A stretch of DNA of 64,000 bases from Limnospira platensis (lineage in GTDB: Bacteria > Cyanobacteriota > Cyanobacteriia > Cyanobacteriales > Microcoleaceae). This document shows, piece after piece, positions 1 to 8,052 of this stretch (its first letter is position 1; each line of letters begins with the position of its first letter). The notes beneath the pieces were generated by a model. That model saw only the letters and a list, made by a program, of their open reading frames with translations. It searched no databases and was not told the DNA's origin. The stretch lies in assembly GCF_046480435.1 (NCBI RefSeq), contig NZ_PKGC01000004.1; one strand, 5' to 3'. Made by a program: the position numbers and the translations under genes.

Positions 1-107
1 CACCTCCACCGGACAGACTTTCTTGTTGGGTTTCGCTGCCCTACACCCAACCTACACCTCCACCGGACAGACTTCTTGTTGGGTTTCGCTGCCCTACACC
101 CAACCTA
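1..107. repeat. Two tandem copies of a ~54-bp dispersed-type repeat
   Basis: Two nearly identical units lie head to tail, at 1-54 and 55-107, and differ by one T. Each contains GTTGGGT and, 13 bases later, ACCCAAC, so each can fold into a 7-bp hairpin. The window starts inside or at the edge of the array, so the true copy number is unknown. There is no ORF. It resembles short interspersed palindromic repeats common between cyanobacterial genes (family knowledge); no function can be assigned. Confidence 0.8.
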
Positions 108-157
108 CATCTAAAAAGTGAAGTTTTGTATATGTTTATATCGAATTTAGTATATTA

Positions 158-212
158 GTCGGGCATTTATCCCCCCCCTCAATTGTGAGAAGGATGGGGT
201 ATTCTGCCCGAC
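158..212. terminator. Inverted repeat downstream of psaC
   Basis: GTCGGGCA at 158-165 pairs perfectly with TGCCCGAC at 205-212. Inside it a run of C pairs with GGGG near 195-199, giving a long two-part hairpin. It lies about 80 bases beyond the psaC stop on the minus strand. No U-tract follows, so it may be an mRNA 3' stabiliser or a factor-dependent terminator rather than a classical intrinsic terminator. Confidence 0.5.
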
Positions 213-290
213 ATTTATGATGAATCCGTGAAACGGTGCGGAGGCAGTTTGAACCCCAAAAGGATTTGGGTAACTGCCATTGGAACAACT

Positions 291-536
291 TTAGTAAGCC
301 AGACCCATACTGCGGGTAGTTTCAGCACCGAGGTAAACCCGAACGCTGAGGAAGTCAGTAGGACAAGCAGTCTCACACCGCTTACAACCGATGCAGTCTT
401 CGGTACGGGGAGAGGAAGCAATTTGACCAGCTTTACAGCCATCCCAGGGTACCATTTCTAGCACATCCAAGGGACAAGCGCGAACACACTGGGTGCAACC
501 AATACAGGTATCGTAAATTTTGACGGAATGAGACAT
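291..536 (-). CDS. psaC: Photosystem I iron-sulfur centre subunit VII (PsaC)
   Basis: PsaC carries the terminal [4Fe-4S] clusters FA and FB on the stromal face of photosystem I and passes electrons to ferredoxin. The product is 81 residues, the normal family length. It shows two ferredoxin motifs, CIGCTQCVRACP near residues 11-22 and CIGCKRCETACP near 48-59, plus the family C-terminus ending in GLAY. The ATG follows a GGGAG-like ribosome site. The gene is monocistronic here, with a large hairpin downstream at 158-212. Identification is essentially certain. Confidence 0.98.
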   Translation of the reverse strand: MSHSVKIYDTCIGCTQCVRACPLDVLEMVPWDGCKAGQIASSPRTEDCIGCKRCETACPTDFLSVRVYLGAETTRSMGLAY

Positions 537-804
537 TGAATAAGTTCTCCCAAAGATATCAGGTTTGCCGCGTATCTACATATAGATGCAGATTAAACGG
601 TTTGCTCAAAGCAGGATTATCGTATATCTTCGATCACTTTAGCTTAGTGTTTGCCTTTCAGGATACACAAGGCGACAAAACTTTAAACTCTGTAATATTT
701 TGCGGACCTAATAGGGAAGGGGGAAGTTGGTTAATTTCTCGCTACCACCGGAGAAACTACCCCTCACCACACCTATCGTTAGGGGGAGGCAGAATTATCA
801 ATTG

Positions 805-1716
805 TCAACTGTTCATGATCTTCTCTAATACGGGGGTGGTGGAGACAATGTGGTTGTCTAAACCGAGGGCTTTGGGGCTGATACCTAGGGCTAGGGCAAT
901 GATTTGGGGAAGGTGGAGGACGGGTAAATTGAACGCGCGCCCTAGATATTTAGCGATTTCCGGTTGGCGTGAGTCTAGGTTAAGATGACACAGAGGACAG
1001 GGTGTTACCATACAATCAGCCCCAGCAGCGATCGCCTCTTCGATATGATTACCAGCCATTTGGAAAGATTCATTGGTAGCATAACTAGAAATCGGCCAAC
1101 CACAGCACTGAGTCCGTCCCCGATAATAAATCGGTGTAGCCCCCAGCGCCCGAAACACATTTTCCATAGACTCGGGTTGATGAGGATCATCATAAATCAA
1201 TTGATGTTGGGCGCGTAAGAGATAGCAGCCATAGAAAGCGGCACATTTTAAACCGGATAACTTCTTAGTCACCTGGCGCTCAATTTCGGCTAAACCATAA
1301 TCAGCCACCAAAGCCCATAATAAGTGTTTAACCTCGGTTGCGCCTTTGTAGGGGGTGCAGCTTTCTTTTTGCAGAAGTTGGTTAACTTTTTCGAGATAAG
1401 CCGGATCATTATTCTGATAGTCTTTCAGGCGTTCATCAACCCGACCAATCACGCCCTGACAGGTGCTACAGTGAGTCAGTAGAGGTAAGTTCAGCTCCTC
1501 GGCTAGGGCAATATTTCGGGCGTTAACAGTATCCTCCAGTAGTTGAGAATCTTCTTTAAAAGTCCCAGAACCGCAACAGGAGGCTTTTTTTAGCTCGACT
1601 AATTCAATTCCCAGGGCTTGGGTGAGGACTTGGGTTGAGTCATAGAGTTCCCGACAAGCCCCTTGAGCGACACAACCGGGAAAATAGGCATATCTGAGTT
1701 TTACGGAAGATGACAT
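805..1716 (-). CDS. HdrB-like cysteine-rich (CCG-domain) protein
   Basis: This is a member of the heterodisulfide reductase subunit B / CCG-domain family. Such proteins use two Cys-rich modules to bind an unusual iron-sulfur cluster in disulfide or quinone-linked redox enzymes. Visible motifs are YFPGCVAQG at the N-terminus, KASCCGSGTF, a CSTCQG stretch, then the second set TQCCGWPISS and TPCPLCHLNLD. The frame is open upstream for 12 codons, but the ATG at 1716 starts immediately before the conserved YAYFPGC block and is preferred (303 residues). In cyanobacteria relatives are annotated as HdrB-like or as a succinate dehydrogenase membrane-anchor analogue. The electron partner is not encoded nearby, so the substrate is unknown. 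Confidence 0.85.
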   Translation of the reverse strand: MSSSVKLRYAYFPGCVAQGACRELYDSTQVLTQALGIELVELKKASCCGSGTFKEDSQLLEDTVNARNIALAEELNLPLLTHCSTCQGVIGRVDERLKDYQNNDPAYLEKVNQLLQKESCTPYKGATEVKHLLWALVADYGLAEIERQVTKKLSGLKCAAFYGCYLLRAQHQLIYDDPHQPESMENVFRALGATPIYYRGRTQCCGWPISSYATNESFQMAGNHIEEAIAAGADCMVTPCPLCHLNLDSRQPEIAKYLGRAFNLPVLHLPQIIALALGISPKALGLDNHIVSTTPVLEKIMNS

Positions 1717-1922
1717 AGCAATATTTTTATGAAATGACTGCGGGCTAATCACCCACTGTTAATCTATCATCTACCCTAGGGAGCGATCGCATACCTAAAG
1801 AAACCATAAAGGTTGCCTCAGCCCCAGGAGCAGAATCTACCACAAAAGTAGAAAATGATGATCGCGGGGATTACGCTTTCCGATAATATGGAATACGCGG
1901 CATCCTATAGAGGAAACATTCC

Positions 1923-2171
1923 ATGAGTTCAGATACATTTGAAACAGTTAAGAAAATCGTAGCCGAGCAACTAGAAGTTGATTCGGCACAGGTAACACCA
2001 GAAGCGAATTTTGTCAATGACTTGGGCGCAGACTCGTTAGATACAGTAGAACTGGTAATGGCATTGGAAGAGGAATTCGACATCGAGATCCCGGACGAAG
2101 AAGCCGAAAAAATTACCACAGTCCAAGACGCGGTGAGTTTTATTAATAGTAAGGTAACAGCCTCCGCCTAG
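1923..2171 (+). CDS. acpP: Acyl carrier protein
   Basis: AcpP carries growing acyl chains on a 4'-phosphopantetheine arm in type II fatty-acid synthesis in the cytosol. The 82-residue acidic product has the attachment motif DLGADSLDTVELVMALEE, with Ser39 as the modified residue. A strong GAGGAA ribosome site precedes the ATG. fabF follows 53 bases downstream on the same strand, which is the usual acpP-fabF pair, so the two are probably cotranscribed. Confidence 0.98.
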   Translation: MSSDTFETVKKIVAEQLEVDSAQVTPEANFVNDLGADSLDTVELVMALEEEFDIEIPDEEAEKITTVQDAVSFINSKVTASA

Positions 2172-2224
2172 GAGGATTTGCCTGTGTTCTGCATTCTGGG
2201 TGGTTAACTTCTGATAGAAAAGTC

Positions 2225-3481
2225 ATGACTGATATGAACCGCAAGCGCGTTGTTGTTACAGGTCTCGGAGCAATTACTCCCATTGGTAATACGATTACTG
2301 AGTATTGGGAGGGGTTGTTAGCTGGGCGAAATGGAATCGGCCCGATCACTTTATTCGATGCGTCACGCCATGATTGTCGCATTGCTGGAGAGGTGAAAGG
2401 ATTTGATCCCTGTGACTACATTTCGCGCAAAGAAGCCAAGCGCATGGATCGGTTTGCTCAATTTGCAGTGGCGGCGAGTAAACAGGCGATCGCTGATGCG
2501 GAATTAGTAATTGATGACCTGAATGCAGACCAGGTGGGAATCATGATTGGTACAGGCATTGGGGGACTCAAAGTTCTTGAGGATCAGCAGGAAGTTTATT
2601 TAACTCGTGGCCCAGACCGATGCAGCCCGTTTATGATTCCCATGATGATCGCTAACATGGCGGCTGGACTCACTGCTATACATACGGGCGCTAAAGGACC
2701 TAATAGCTGCCCCGTAACGGCCTGTGCAGCCGGGTCTAATGCGGTGGGAGATGCTTTTAGACTAATTCAACGAGGATACGCTCAGGCGATGATATGTGGC
2801 GGTACAGAAGCCGCTGTAACTCCCCTGTCGGTGGCAGGGTTTGCGGCGGCACGAGCCCTGTCTACTCGCAATGATGACCCACTCCATGCCTGTCGTCCTT
2901 TTGATGTGGGACGAGATGGCTTTGTTATGGGTGAAGGTACCGGAATACTGGTTTTGGAAGAGTTGGAGTATGCCCTGAGTCGCGGCGCTCGCATTTATGG
3001 CGAAATTGTCGGCTATGGTATGACTTGCGACGCTTATCATATGACTTCCCCGGTTCCCGGAGGTGTCGGAGCGGCTAAGGCGATCGCTTTGGCTATGAAA
3101 GATGCTGGATTAACTCCTGATCAGATTAGCTATATTAACGCTCACGGAACCAGCACCCCCGCTAATGATCCGACGGAAACTGCAGCCATTAAAACGGCTT
3201 TGGGTGAACACGCCTATAAAGTGGCGGTTAGTTCGACTAAATCTATGACCGGACACCTGTTAGGAGGTTCTGGGGGTATTGAAGCAGTGGCGGCGGTATT
3301 GGCGATCGCCCATGACCACATTCCCCCTACCATTAACCTGGAAAATCCCGATCCTGAATGTGATTTAGATTATGTTCCTAACCACAGCCGCAGCCAAACT
3401 GTGGACGTGGCTTTATCTAACTCCTTCGGTTTTGGGGGTCATAACATCACCCTAGCATTCCGCAAGTTTAACGACAATTAA
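2225..3481 (+). CDS. fabF: Beta-ketoacyl-ACP synthase II
   Basis: FabF condenses malonyl-ACP with acyl-ACP to elongate fatty acids, and is important for C16 to C18 extension. The 418-residue product is full length. The thiolase-fold Cys-His-His triad is visible: the nucleophilic Cys in VTACAAGSNAVG near residue 167, His in NAHGTSTPANDP near 305, and His in SMTGHLLGGSGG near 343, followed by the C-terminal NSFGFGGHN block. The ATG at 2225 is close to a second Met at codon 4, so the exact start may shift by three residues. It lies just downstream of acpP and is followed by a GC-rich hairpin. Confidence 0.98.
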   Translation: MTDMNRKRVVVTGLGAITPIGNTITEYWEGLLAGRNGIGPITLFDASRHDCRIAGEVKGFDPCDYISRKEAKRMDRFAQFAVAASKQAIADAELVIDDLNADQVGIMIGTGIGGLKVLEDQQEVYLTRGPDRCSPFMIPMMIANMAAGLTAIHTGAKGPNSCPVTACAAGSNAVGDAFRLIQRGYAQAMICGGTEAAVTPLSVAGFAAARALSTRNDDPLHACRPFDVGRDGFVMGEGTGILVLEELEYALSRGARIYGEIVGYGMTCDAYHMTSPVPGGVGAAKAIALAMKDAGLTPDQISYINAHGTSTPANDPTETAAIKTALGEHAYKVAVSSTKSMTGHLLGGSGGIEAVAAVLAIAHDHIPPTINLENPDPECDLDYVPNHSRSQTVDVALSNSFGFGGHNITLAFRKFNDN

Positions 3482-3492
3482 AAGACTCAAAA

Positions 3493-3509
3493 CCCCCCCA
3501 GTGGGGGGG
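3493..3509. terminator. C7/G7 hairpin between convergent fabF and murI
   Basis: Seven C (3493-3499), loop AGT, seven G (3503-3509) form a perfect stem in the short gap between the convergent fabF and murI genes. On the minus strand it is followed by TTTTGAGTCTTT, so it is the better terminator for murI and may stop fabF transcripts too. Confidence 0.6.
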
Positions 3510-3514
3510 AATGT

Positions 3515-4372
3515 CTAACTAATTATGCCATCGCTAACTGAAACTGCTGTTTCCACAGTCCCAGAGGTCAGGGTTGGTAAAGTAATCGACTCCACAGCCG
3601 GAGTATATCCTAGCCATTGTACCGACAGATTAGCAAACTGTTCGGCACAGCCACTCACACAAAAACGGGTCGGTCGCGGTAGGTCGCCATGGCGTAGTCC
3701 TAGTAATTCTAATTCCTGGGCGACTGCTTCCACTAAATGCACTGCTGGATCAACTAATTTCACCGCAGCCGGTAATAGCGATCGCAACACTGGGGCTAAG
3801 TGGGGATAGTGGGTGCAACCATAGATGAGCGTATCAATACGCTGTTGTATCAAAGGGGTTAAATATTCTCGCGCCGCCTCTAATGTACAAGGATCATGAA
3901 TGCGATTTTGTTCAATTAGCGGAACAAAAGCCGGACAACCAACCTGCCAAACCTGTACAGCCGGGTTGATTTCTTGAATCGCCTGACGATAGGCATTGCT
4001 GGCGGCGGTGGCTGGGGTAGCAATTACCCCGATCCGCTCACCTTGGCTGATAGCAGCCCTGGCTCCCGGTAAAATTAAGCCTAAAATCGGTATGTCAAAC
4101 TCAGACCTAACTACTTCTAAAGCCAAGGCAGAACTGGTGTTACAAGCCATCAGCACCATTTTAACATCCTGAGCCACTGCCCAAGTAATAATTTCGCGGA
4201 CAAATTGCACAATCTCTTCAGGCGATCGCGTCCCGTAAGGTAGTCGCGCCGTATCCGCAAAATACAAAATCGATTCATTGGGAAGTTGCCGATACAATTC
4301 CCTCAAAACCGTTAAACCACCCACACCACTATCGAAAATAGCGATTTTCTGTCCTCGTTTATCCCTTGTCAT
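3515..4372 (-). CDS. murI: Glutamate racemase
   Basis: MurI converts L- to D-glutamate in the cytosol for the peptidoglycan stem peptide. The 285-residue product starts KIAIFDSGVGGLTVLREL, the family N-terminal motif with the catalytic Asp. The two catalytic cysteines lie in VLMACNTSSALAL near residue 80 and LIYGCTHYPHLAP near 190. It is single and convergent with fabF. Cyanobacterial murI is usually essential; no paralogue is in the window. Confidence 0.97.
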   Translation of the reverse strand: MTRDKRGQKIAIFDSGVGGLTVLRELYRQLPNESILYFADTARLPYGTRSPEEIVQFVREIITWAVAQDVKMVLMACNTSSALALEVVRSEFDIPILGLILPGARAAISQGERIGVIATPATAASNAYRQAIQEINPAVQVWQVGCPAFVPLIEQNRIHDPCTLEAAREYLTPLIQQRIDTLIYGCTHYPHLAPVLRSLLPAAVKLVDPAVHLVEAVAQELELLGLRHGDLPRPTRFCVSGCAEQFANLSVQWLGYTPAVESITLPTLTSGTVETAVSVSDGIIS

Positions 4373-4648
4373 TGGTTGCCTGGCAATTGTTATGATGTTT
4401 AATGGGCTCGATGGGCTGTTGTTGATGACAACTAAACATCCTACCCGCCTTAACAGATTTATCTGTTCAGGTTAAAAGTACACGATCAGGATTGATAGGG
4501 CGAACACCGCCACCCAAATTATCACCCGCATCAAGGGTAGCACTCAAGCATATTTGTGGTAAGATTATATCTAGGGTTAGGCGAGTAACATCATCAAACC
4601 CTAACTTTTTCGGTCGGCTATTTTCCCAGCCCTGAGCATACCTGAGAA

Positions 4649-4676
4649 GATCCTAGCTCATCACTGGGCTAGGGTC
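4649..4676. terminator. Hairpin overlapping the nrdR stop codon
   Basis: GATCCTAGC (4649-4657) pairs with GCTAGGGTC (4668-4676) through nine base pairs with one G-U wobble. The nrdR stop codon (4653-4655) lies inside the stem. On the minus strand the stem is followed by TTCTC, a poor U-tract, so efficiency is uncertain. Confidence 0.45.
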
Positions 4677-5192
4677 GGCATAGTTACTTTGATTGGAGTT
4701 GTGCGGGTTGTGCGGGTTAACAGTTTCGGTGCTGACTGTGGGTGTCGATTCCCAATTAGTTAGGGAGGTTATGAAATCTTGTATTCCCTGAAATTCTCGG
4801 TAAACTGAGGCGAAGCGAATATAAGCCACTTCACTTATGGGTTTGAGGCGATCGAGTACAAGCTCACTAATTTCTGGGCTGGAAACCTCGCGGGTGGCAC
4901 GCTGTTGGAGTTCTGCTTCTATGTCTTCGATCATAGTTTCTAGTTCAGAAGAAGCGATGCCAGTTTTTTCGCAGGCACGAACTAAACCCCGTAACAATTT
5001 GGAACCATCGAAAGATTCTCGCCGTCCGTCACGCTTAATCACCGTTAAAGGAACCAACTCGATGCGTTCATAAGTGGTAAAACGGTGTTTACAATTGAGA
5101 CATTCCCGCCGTCGCCGGATGCTTTTCAGTGATTCAGCCCATCGCGATTCTAACACACGGGTACTGGTATGTTGGCAAACGGGACATTGCAT
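4653..5192 (-). CDS. nrdR: Transcriptional repressor NrdR
   Basis: NrdR is an ATP/dATP-sensing repressor of ribonucleotide reductase operons. The 179-residue protein has the N-terminal zinc ribbon (CPVCQHTSTRVLESR, then CLNCKHRFTTYER) and the ATP-cone domain around residues 49-139 with the VIKRDGRRESFDGSKL block. A Ser/Asn/Thr-rich tail beyond residue 150 is not part of the core family. It is the last gene of a psbB-psbT-nrdR minus-strand series, 131 bases beyond psbT. A hairpin sits across its stop codon. Confidence 0.97.
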   Translation of the reverse strand: MQCPVCQHTSTRVLESRWAESLKSIRRRRECLNCKHRFTTYERIELVPLTVIKRDGRRESFDGSKLLRGLVRACEKTGIASSELETMIEDIEAELQQRATREVSSPEISELVLDRLKPISEVAYIRFASVYREFQGIQDFITSLTNWESTPTVSTETVNPHNPHNSNQSNYADPSPVMS

Positions 5193-5323
5193 AATATACG
5201 TCCTTTAAACTCAGATTTTGCCATGGATGCTGATTGATTTACGAAAGCCATATCCAATCGGGTTCTAAGAAGCATACCCCTTACAACCCAATTGGAATCA
5301 GAAAATCCTATGCTGTTGGCGGG

Positions 5324-5419
5324 TTATTTACCAATGCGGGGGGGTTCCCGGAAGGCAATGGCAAAGAACAACACGCCGAGAGCCAGCGTCAAAACTAATA
5401 TGTATGCAACACTTTCCAT
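5324..5419 (-). CDS. psbT: Photosystem II subunit PsbT
   Basis: I translated this short gene by hand: 31 residues beginning MESVAYILVLTLALG and ending FREPPRIGK before TAA. It is one transmembrane helix followed by a short charged tail, exactly the PsbT pattern. PsbT sits at the photosystem II dimer interface near CP47 and D1 and helps in assembly and repair. It lies 267 bases downstream of psbB on the same strand, the classic psbB-psbT order shared with plastids. Confidence 0.97.
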   Translation of the reverse strand: MESVAYILVLTLALGVLFFAIAFREPPRIGK

Positions 5420-5686
5420 GTCAATGTTTCCTCATATCCCGGGTTAACTACCAGTCTATCAGTCTTGATGCCACTCTGAAAAACCTGCCCTAACTTAATC
5501 CCCCATTTATGAAGTCCAGGAGAATAGGGAGGGGTGCGATGTTTTTTCGGAGCTTCACCAAAAAAAGGACAGGTCGGATATATTCAGCTTAGGCGATCGC
5601 CAACCATTGAGGAAAGCTGCCACAAGTTTTGATATACCCATGAACCTGTCCTGACAACTACTCAACAACTGTGATTAGAAGTCTGC

Positions 5687-7216
5687 TTAGACGGTCTTTT
5701 GAACACGAGTTGTTTGGTCTCCAACTTTCTGGAAGTTACCCCACTCAACTTGTTCTTCTAGGTCAGCTTCCACCCCAGCAAATACATCTCGGAAGATGGT
5801 GCGGGAACCGTGCCAAATATGACCAAAGAAGAAAAGCAGAGCAAAGCAAGCGTGACCGAAAGTAAACCAGCCACGGGTACTGGTACGAAATACCCCATCA
5901 GAGCCGAGAGTTTCCCGGTCAAAGGCAAATGGTTCACCCTGTTGAGCAAAGCGGGCATATTTCTTCACAGAGGCGGGATCGGTGAAGGTTTTACCATTGA
6001 GTTCACCACCATATAAAGAAACAGTCACCCCAGTTTGCTCAAAGCTGTAGCGAGACTCCGCGCGACGGAAAGGAATGTCAGCGCGAATTACGCCATCAGC
6101 ATCAGTCAGAATGACGGGGAAGGTTTCAAAGAAGTTAGGAAGACGACGAACAGTTAATTCGCGACCTTCTGCATCAGTGAATACTGGGTGTCCGAGCCAA
6201 CCTTGAGCAATACCATCGCCCTTGTTCATCGGACCGACGCGGAACAAACCGCCTTTAGCGGGACTGTTACCAACATAGTCATAAAATGCCAGTTTTTCAG
6301 GAATCTTAGACCATGCTTCTGAGGGGCTGTCACCCTGAGCAATACTGCTTTGTACCCGGCGCTGAATTTCCTGTTGGAAATATCCCTGATCCCACTGATA
6401 GCGGGTAGGTCCAAACAGTTCAATCGGAGTTGCAGCCGAACCATACCACATAGTTCCAGCTACCACAAAAGCCGCAAAGAATACCGCCGCGATACTACTA
6501 GATAGTACAGTTTCGATATTTCCCATACGCAGGGCTTTGTATAGGCGCTGAGGTGGTCTGACGGACAGGTGGAATAGTCCGGCAATAATGCCAACAATTC
6601 CGGCCGCAATATGGTGAGCCGCAATACCGCCAGCATTGAAGGGGTTAAATCCTTCAGGCCCCCAGGAAGGAGCGACAGGTTGTATACTTCCCGTCAATCC
6701 ATAGGGGTCAGAAACCCACATTCCCGGTCCGAATAGTCCCGTGAGGTGGAAGGCTCCGAAGCCAAAACAAAGCAAACCAGATAGGAATAAATGAATTCCG
6801 AACATTTTGGGTAGGTCTAGGGCTGGTTCACCAGTCCGAGGATCGGTAAACAGTTCCAGATCCCAGTAAACCCAGTGCCAAACTGCTGCCAGGAATAATA
6901 GACCTGACAAGATGATATGGGTAGCGGCTACCCCTTCAAAAGACCAAATTCCGGGATTATCGGCTACTTCACCAGTTAGACTCCAGCCACCCCAGGATTG
7001 AGTTACACCCAAACGAGCCATAAAAGGCATGACAAACATACCTTGACGCCACATGGGATTGAGAACTGGGTCTGATGGGTCAAAAACTGCCAATTCGTAC
7101 AGGGCCATAGAGCCCGCCCAACCTGCGACAAGAGCAGTGTGCATTAGGTGTACAGAAATCAGCCGTCCTGGATCGTTCAGAACTACTGTATGTACGCGGT
7201 ACCAGGGTAGTCCCAT
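5687..7216 (-). CDS. psbB: Photosystem II CP47 chlorophyll-binding protein
   Basis: CP47 is the inner antenna of photosystem II: six membrane helices bind chlorophyll a and pass excitation to the reaction centre. The 509-residue product starts MGLPWYRVHTVVLNDPGR and has the expected histidine-rich helices (for example HIILSGLLFLAAVWHW and GIAAHHIAAGIVGIIAGLFH), the large lumenal loop from about residue 260 to 440, and the final helix FGHACFALLFFFGHIWHG. An AGGAGGA ribosome site lies about ten bases before the ATG. Upstream are 415 bases without a gene, likely holding the light-regulated promoter. Confidence 0.99.
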   Translation of the reverse strand: MGLPWYRVHTVVLNDPGRLISVHLMHTALVAGWAGSMALYELAVFDPSDPVLNPMWRQGMFVMPFMARLGVTQSWGGWSLTGEVADNPGIWSFEGVAATHIILSGLLFLAAVWHWVYWDLELFTDPRTGEPALDLPKMFGIHLFLSGLLCFGFGAFHLTGLFGPGMWVSDPYGLTGSIQPVAPSWGPEGFNPFNAGGIAAHHIAAGIVGIIAGLFHLSVRPPQRLYKALRMGNIETVLSSSIAAVFFAAFVVAGTMWYGSAATPIELFGPTRYQWDQGYFQQEIQRRVQSSIAQGDSPSEAWSKIPEKLAFYDYVGNSPAKGGLFRVGPMNKGDGIAQGWLGHPVFTDAEGRELTVRRLPNFFETFPVILTDADGVIRADIPFRRAESRYSFEQTGVTVSLYGGELNGKTFTDPASVKKYARFAQQGEPFAFDRETLGSDGVFRTSTRGWFTFGHACFALLFFFGHIWHGSRTIFRDVFAGVEADLEEQVEWGNFQKVGDQTTRVQKTV

Positions 7217-7620
7217 TGACTACGCTCCTCCTAGAATCAATGAATGTGAATTACAGACGTTTAAATGAGAGATTACAAACCAGGCCTGCTATTTGAACCG
7301 CGATCGCCTTAACTAGGATCAACCAGTATCAGGTCTGACCGTCGGCTCAGACAGACACTCTGCCCTAATCAGGCTTCCGATGTCCTCCCATGAGCCATGA
7401 GATTCTTCGTTGTTTGTCTGTTTTTTGATTTTAACGCTCGGTTTTGGCGTTTGCAGTTGGTGTCCTAAACTTTGGATTTATTCTACCAACACTTGTTACC
7501 GCAATCCATCCCCTACTTCTATCAAAAACTAGAAGCTGAGAATTTTCGCAGATTTTGTTAAAGAATTGTATATATTATTAGAACCAATTGCAAGCAAAAC
7601 CCAATATCTCTACACTGAGG
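7217..7620 (-). promoter_or_regulatory. Non-coding region upstream of psbB
   Basis: About 400 bases separate psbB from the gene before it and hold no credible ORF. The strip just before psbB contains AGGAGGA at about 7231-7237. AT-rich tracts near 7560-7600 could hold a -10 element, but I could not choose one start site. The position implies the psbB promoter and 5' leader. Confidence 0.45.
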
Positions 7621-7647
7621 GGGCGGCTTTCCTAAAAAAGACCGCCC
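7621..7647. terminator. Hairpin overlapping the 3' end of the gene at 7632
   Basis: GGGCGG (7621-7626) pairs with CCGCCC (7642-7647); CTTT/AAAG extends the stem past a one-base bulge. The TAG stop of the minus-strand gene lies within the loop side. No U-tract follows. It may separate this gene from psbB transcription. Confidence 0.45.
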
Positions 7648-7955
7648 TGGACTCGGCACTCGGTTGATGCTATTCCCAGACGGTCGAGAACCTGGTCAGC
7701 GGTAATTAGACGGGTGAGAACTACTTGACCGATACCTGTTGATGGGTGTTCTGTCCATTGCGGTTTGACTTCTAGCATCAGAACTTCATCTTCAACTCGG
7801 TACAGCCACATTTTTTCGGTGTCTGTATCGTTGGACACACATACATCTAGTTTTTGCAGATCAGGAAGTCGCCGCTGGGTGGCCACATCCCACAAGCCCC
7901 CAATACCCCAAATCCGTCCAATTGTCCACCCTTCTGAGAGAAAGAAGTATTTCAC
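7632..7955 (-). CDS. Conserved cyanobacterial protein of unknown function
   Basis: A 107-residue protein starting at GTG. It contains GWTIGRIWGIGGLWDVATQRR, an acidic middle that reads MWLYRVEDEVLMLEVKP, and IGQVVLTRLITADQVLDRLG near the end. I recognise this as a small conserved cyanobacterial family but know no function. No signal peptide or membrane helix is seen. It lies upstream of psbB on the same strand, separated by about 415 bases and a hairpin, so cotranscription is doubtful. Confidence 0.7.
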   Translation of the reverse strand: MKYFFLSEGWTIGRIWGIGGLWDVATQRRLPDLQKLDVCVSNDTDTEKMWLYRVEDEVLMLEVKPQWTEHPSTGIGQVVLTRLITADQVLDRLGIASTECRVQGGLF

Positions 7956-8052
7956 CGAGTATCTTTACATAAACAATTGATTGGCAATCTTCCATTGTAT
8001 ATATAATGGCGAAAATTGTCAAGGAAATGATGGGCAGAAGCTGAGAACAGGC

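Noticed and set aside
1..107. Possible CRISPR array start
   Set aside because: The two units are adjacent with no unique spacer between them and contain a normal interspersed palindrome; no cas gene is near.
536..988. 150-residue plus-strand ORF overlapping the HdrB-like gene
   Set aside because: Its 3' half is antisense to a well-supported gene and the rest lies in the psaC leader; no motif.
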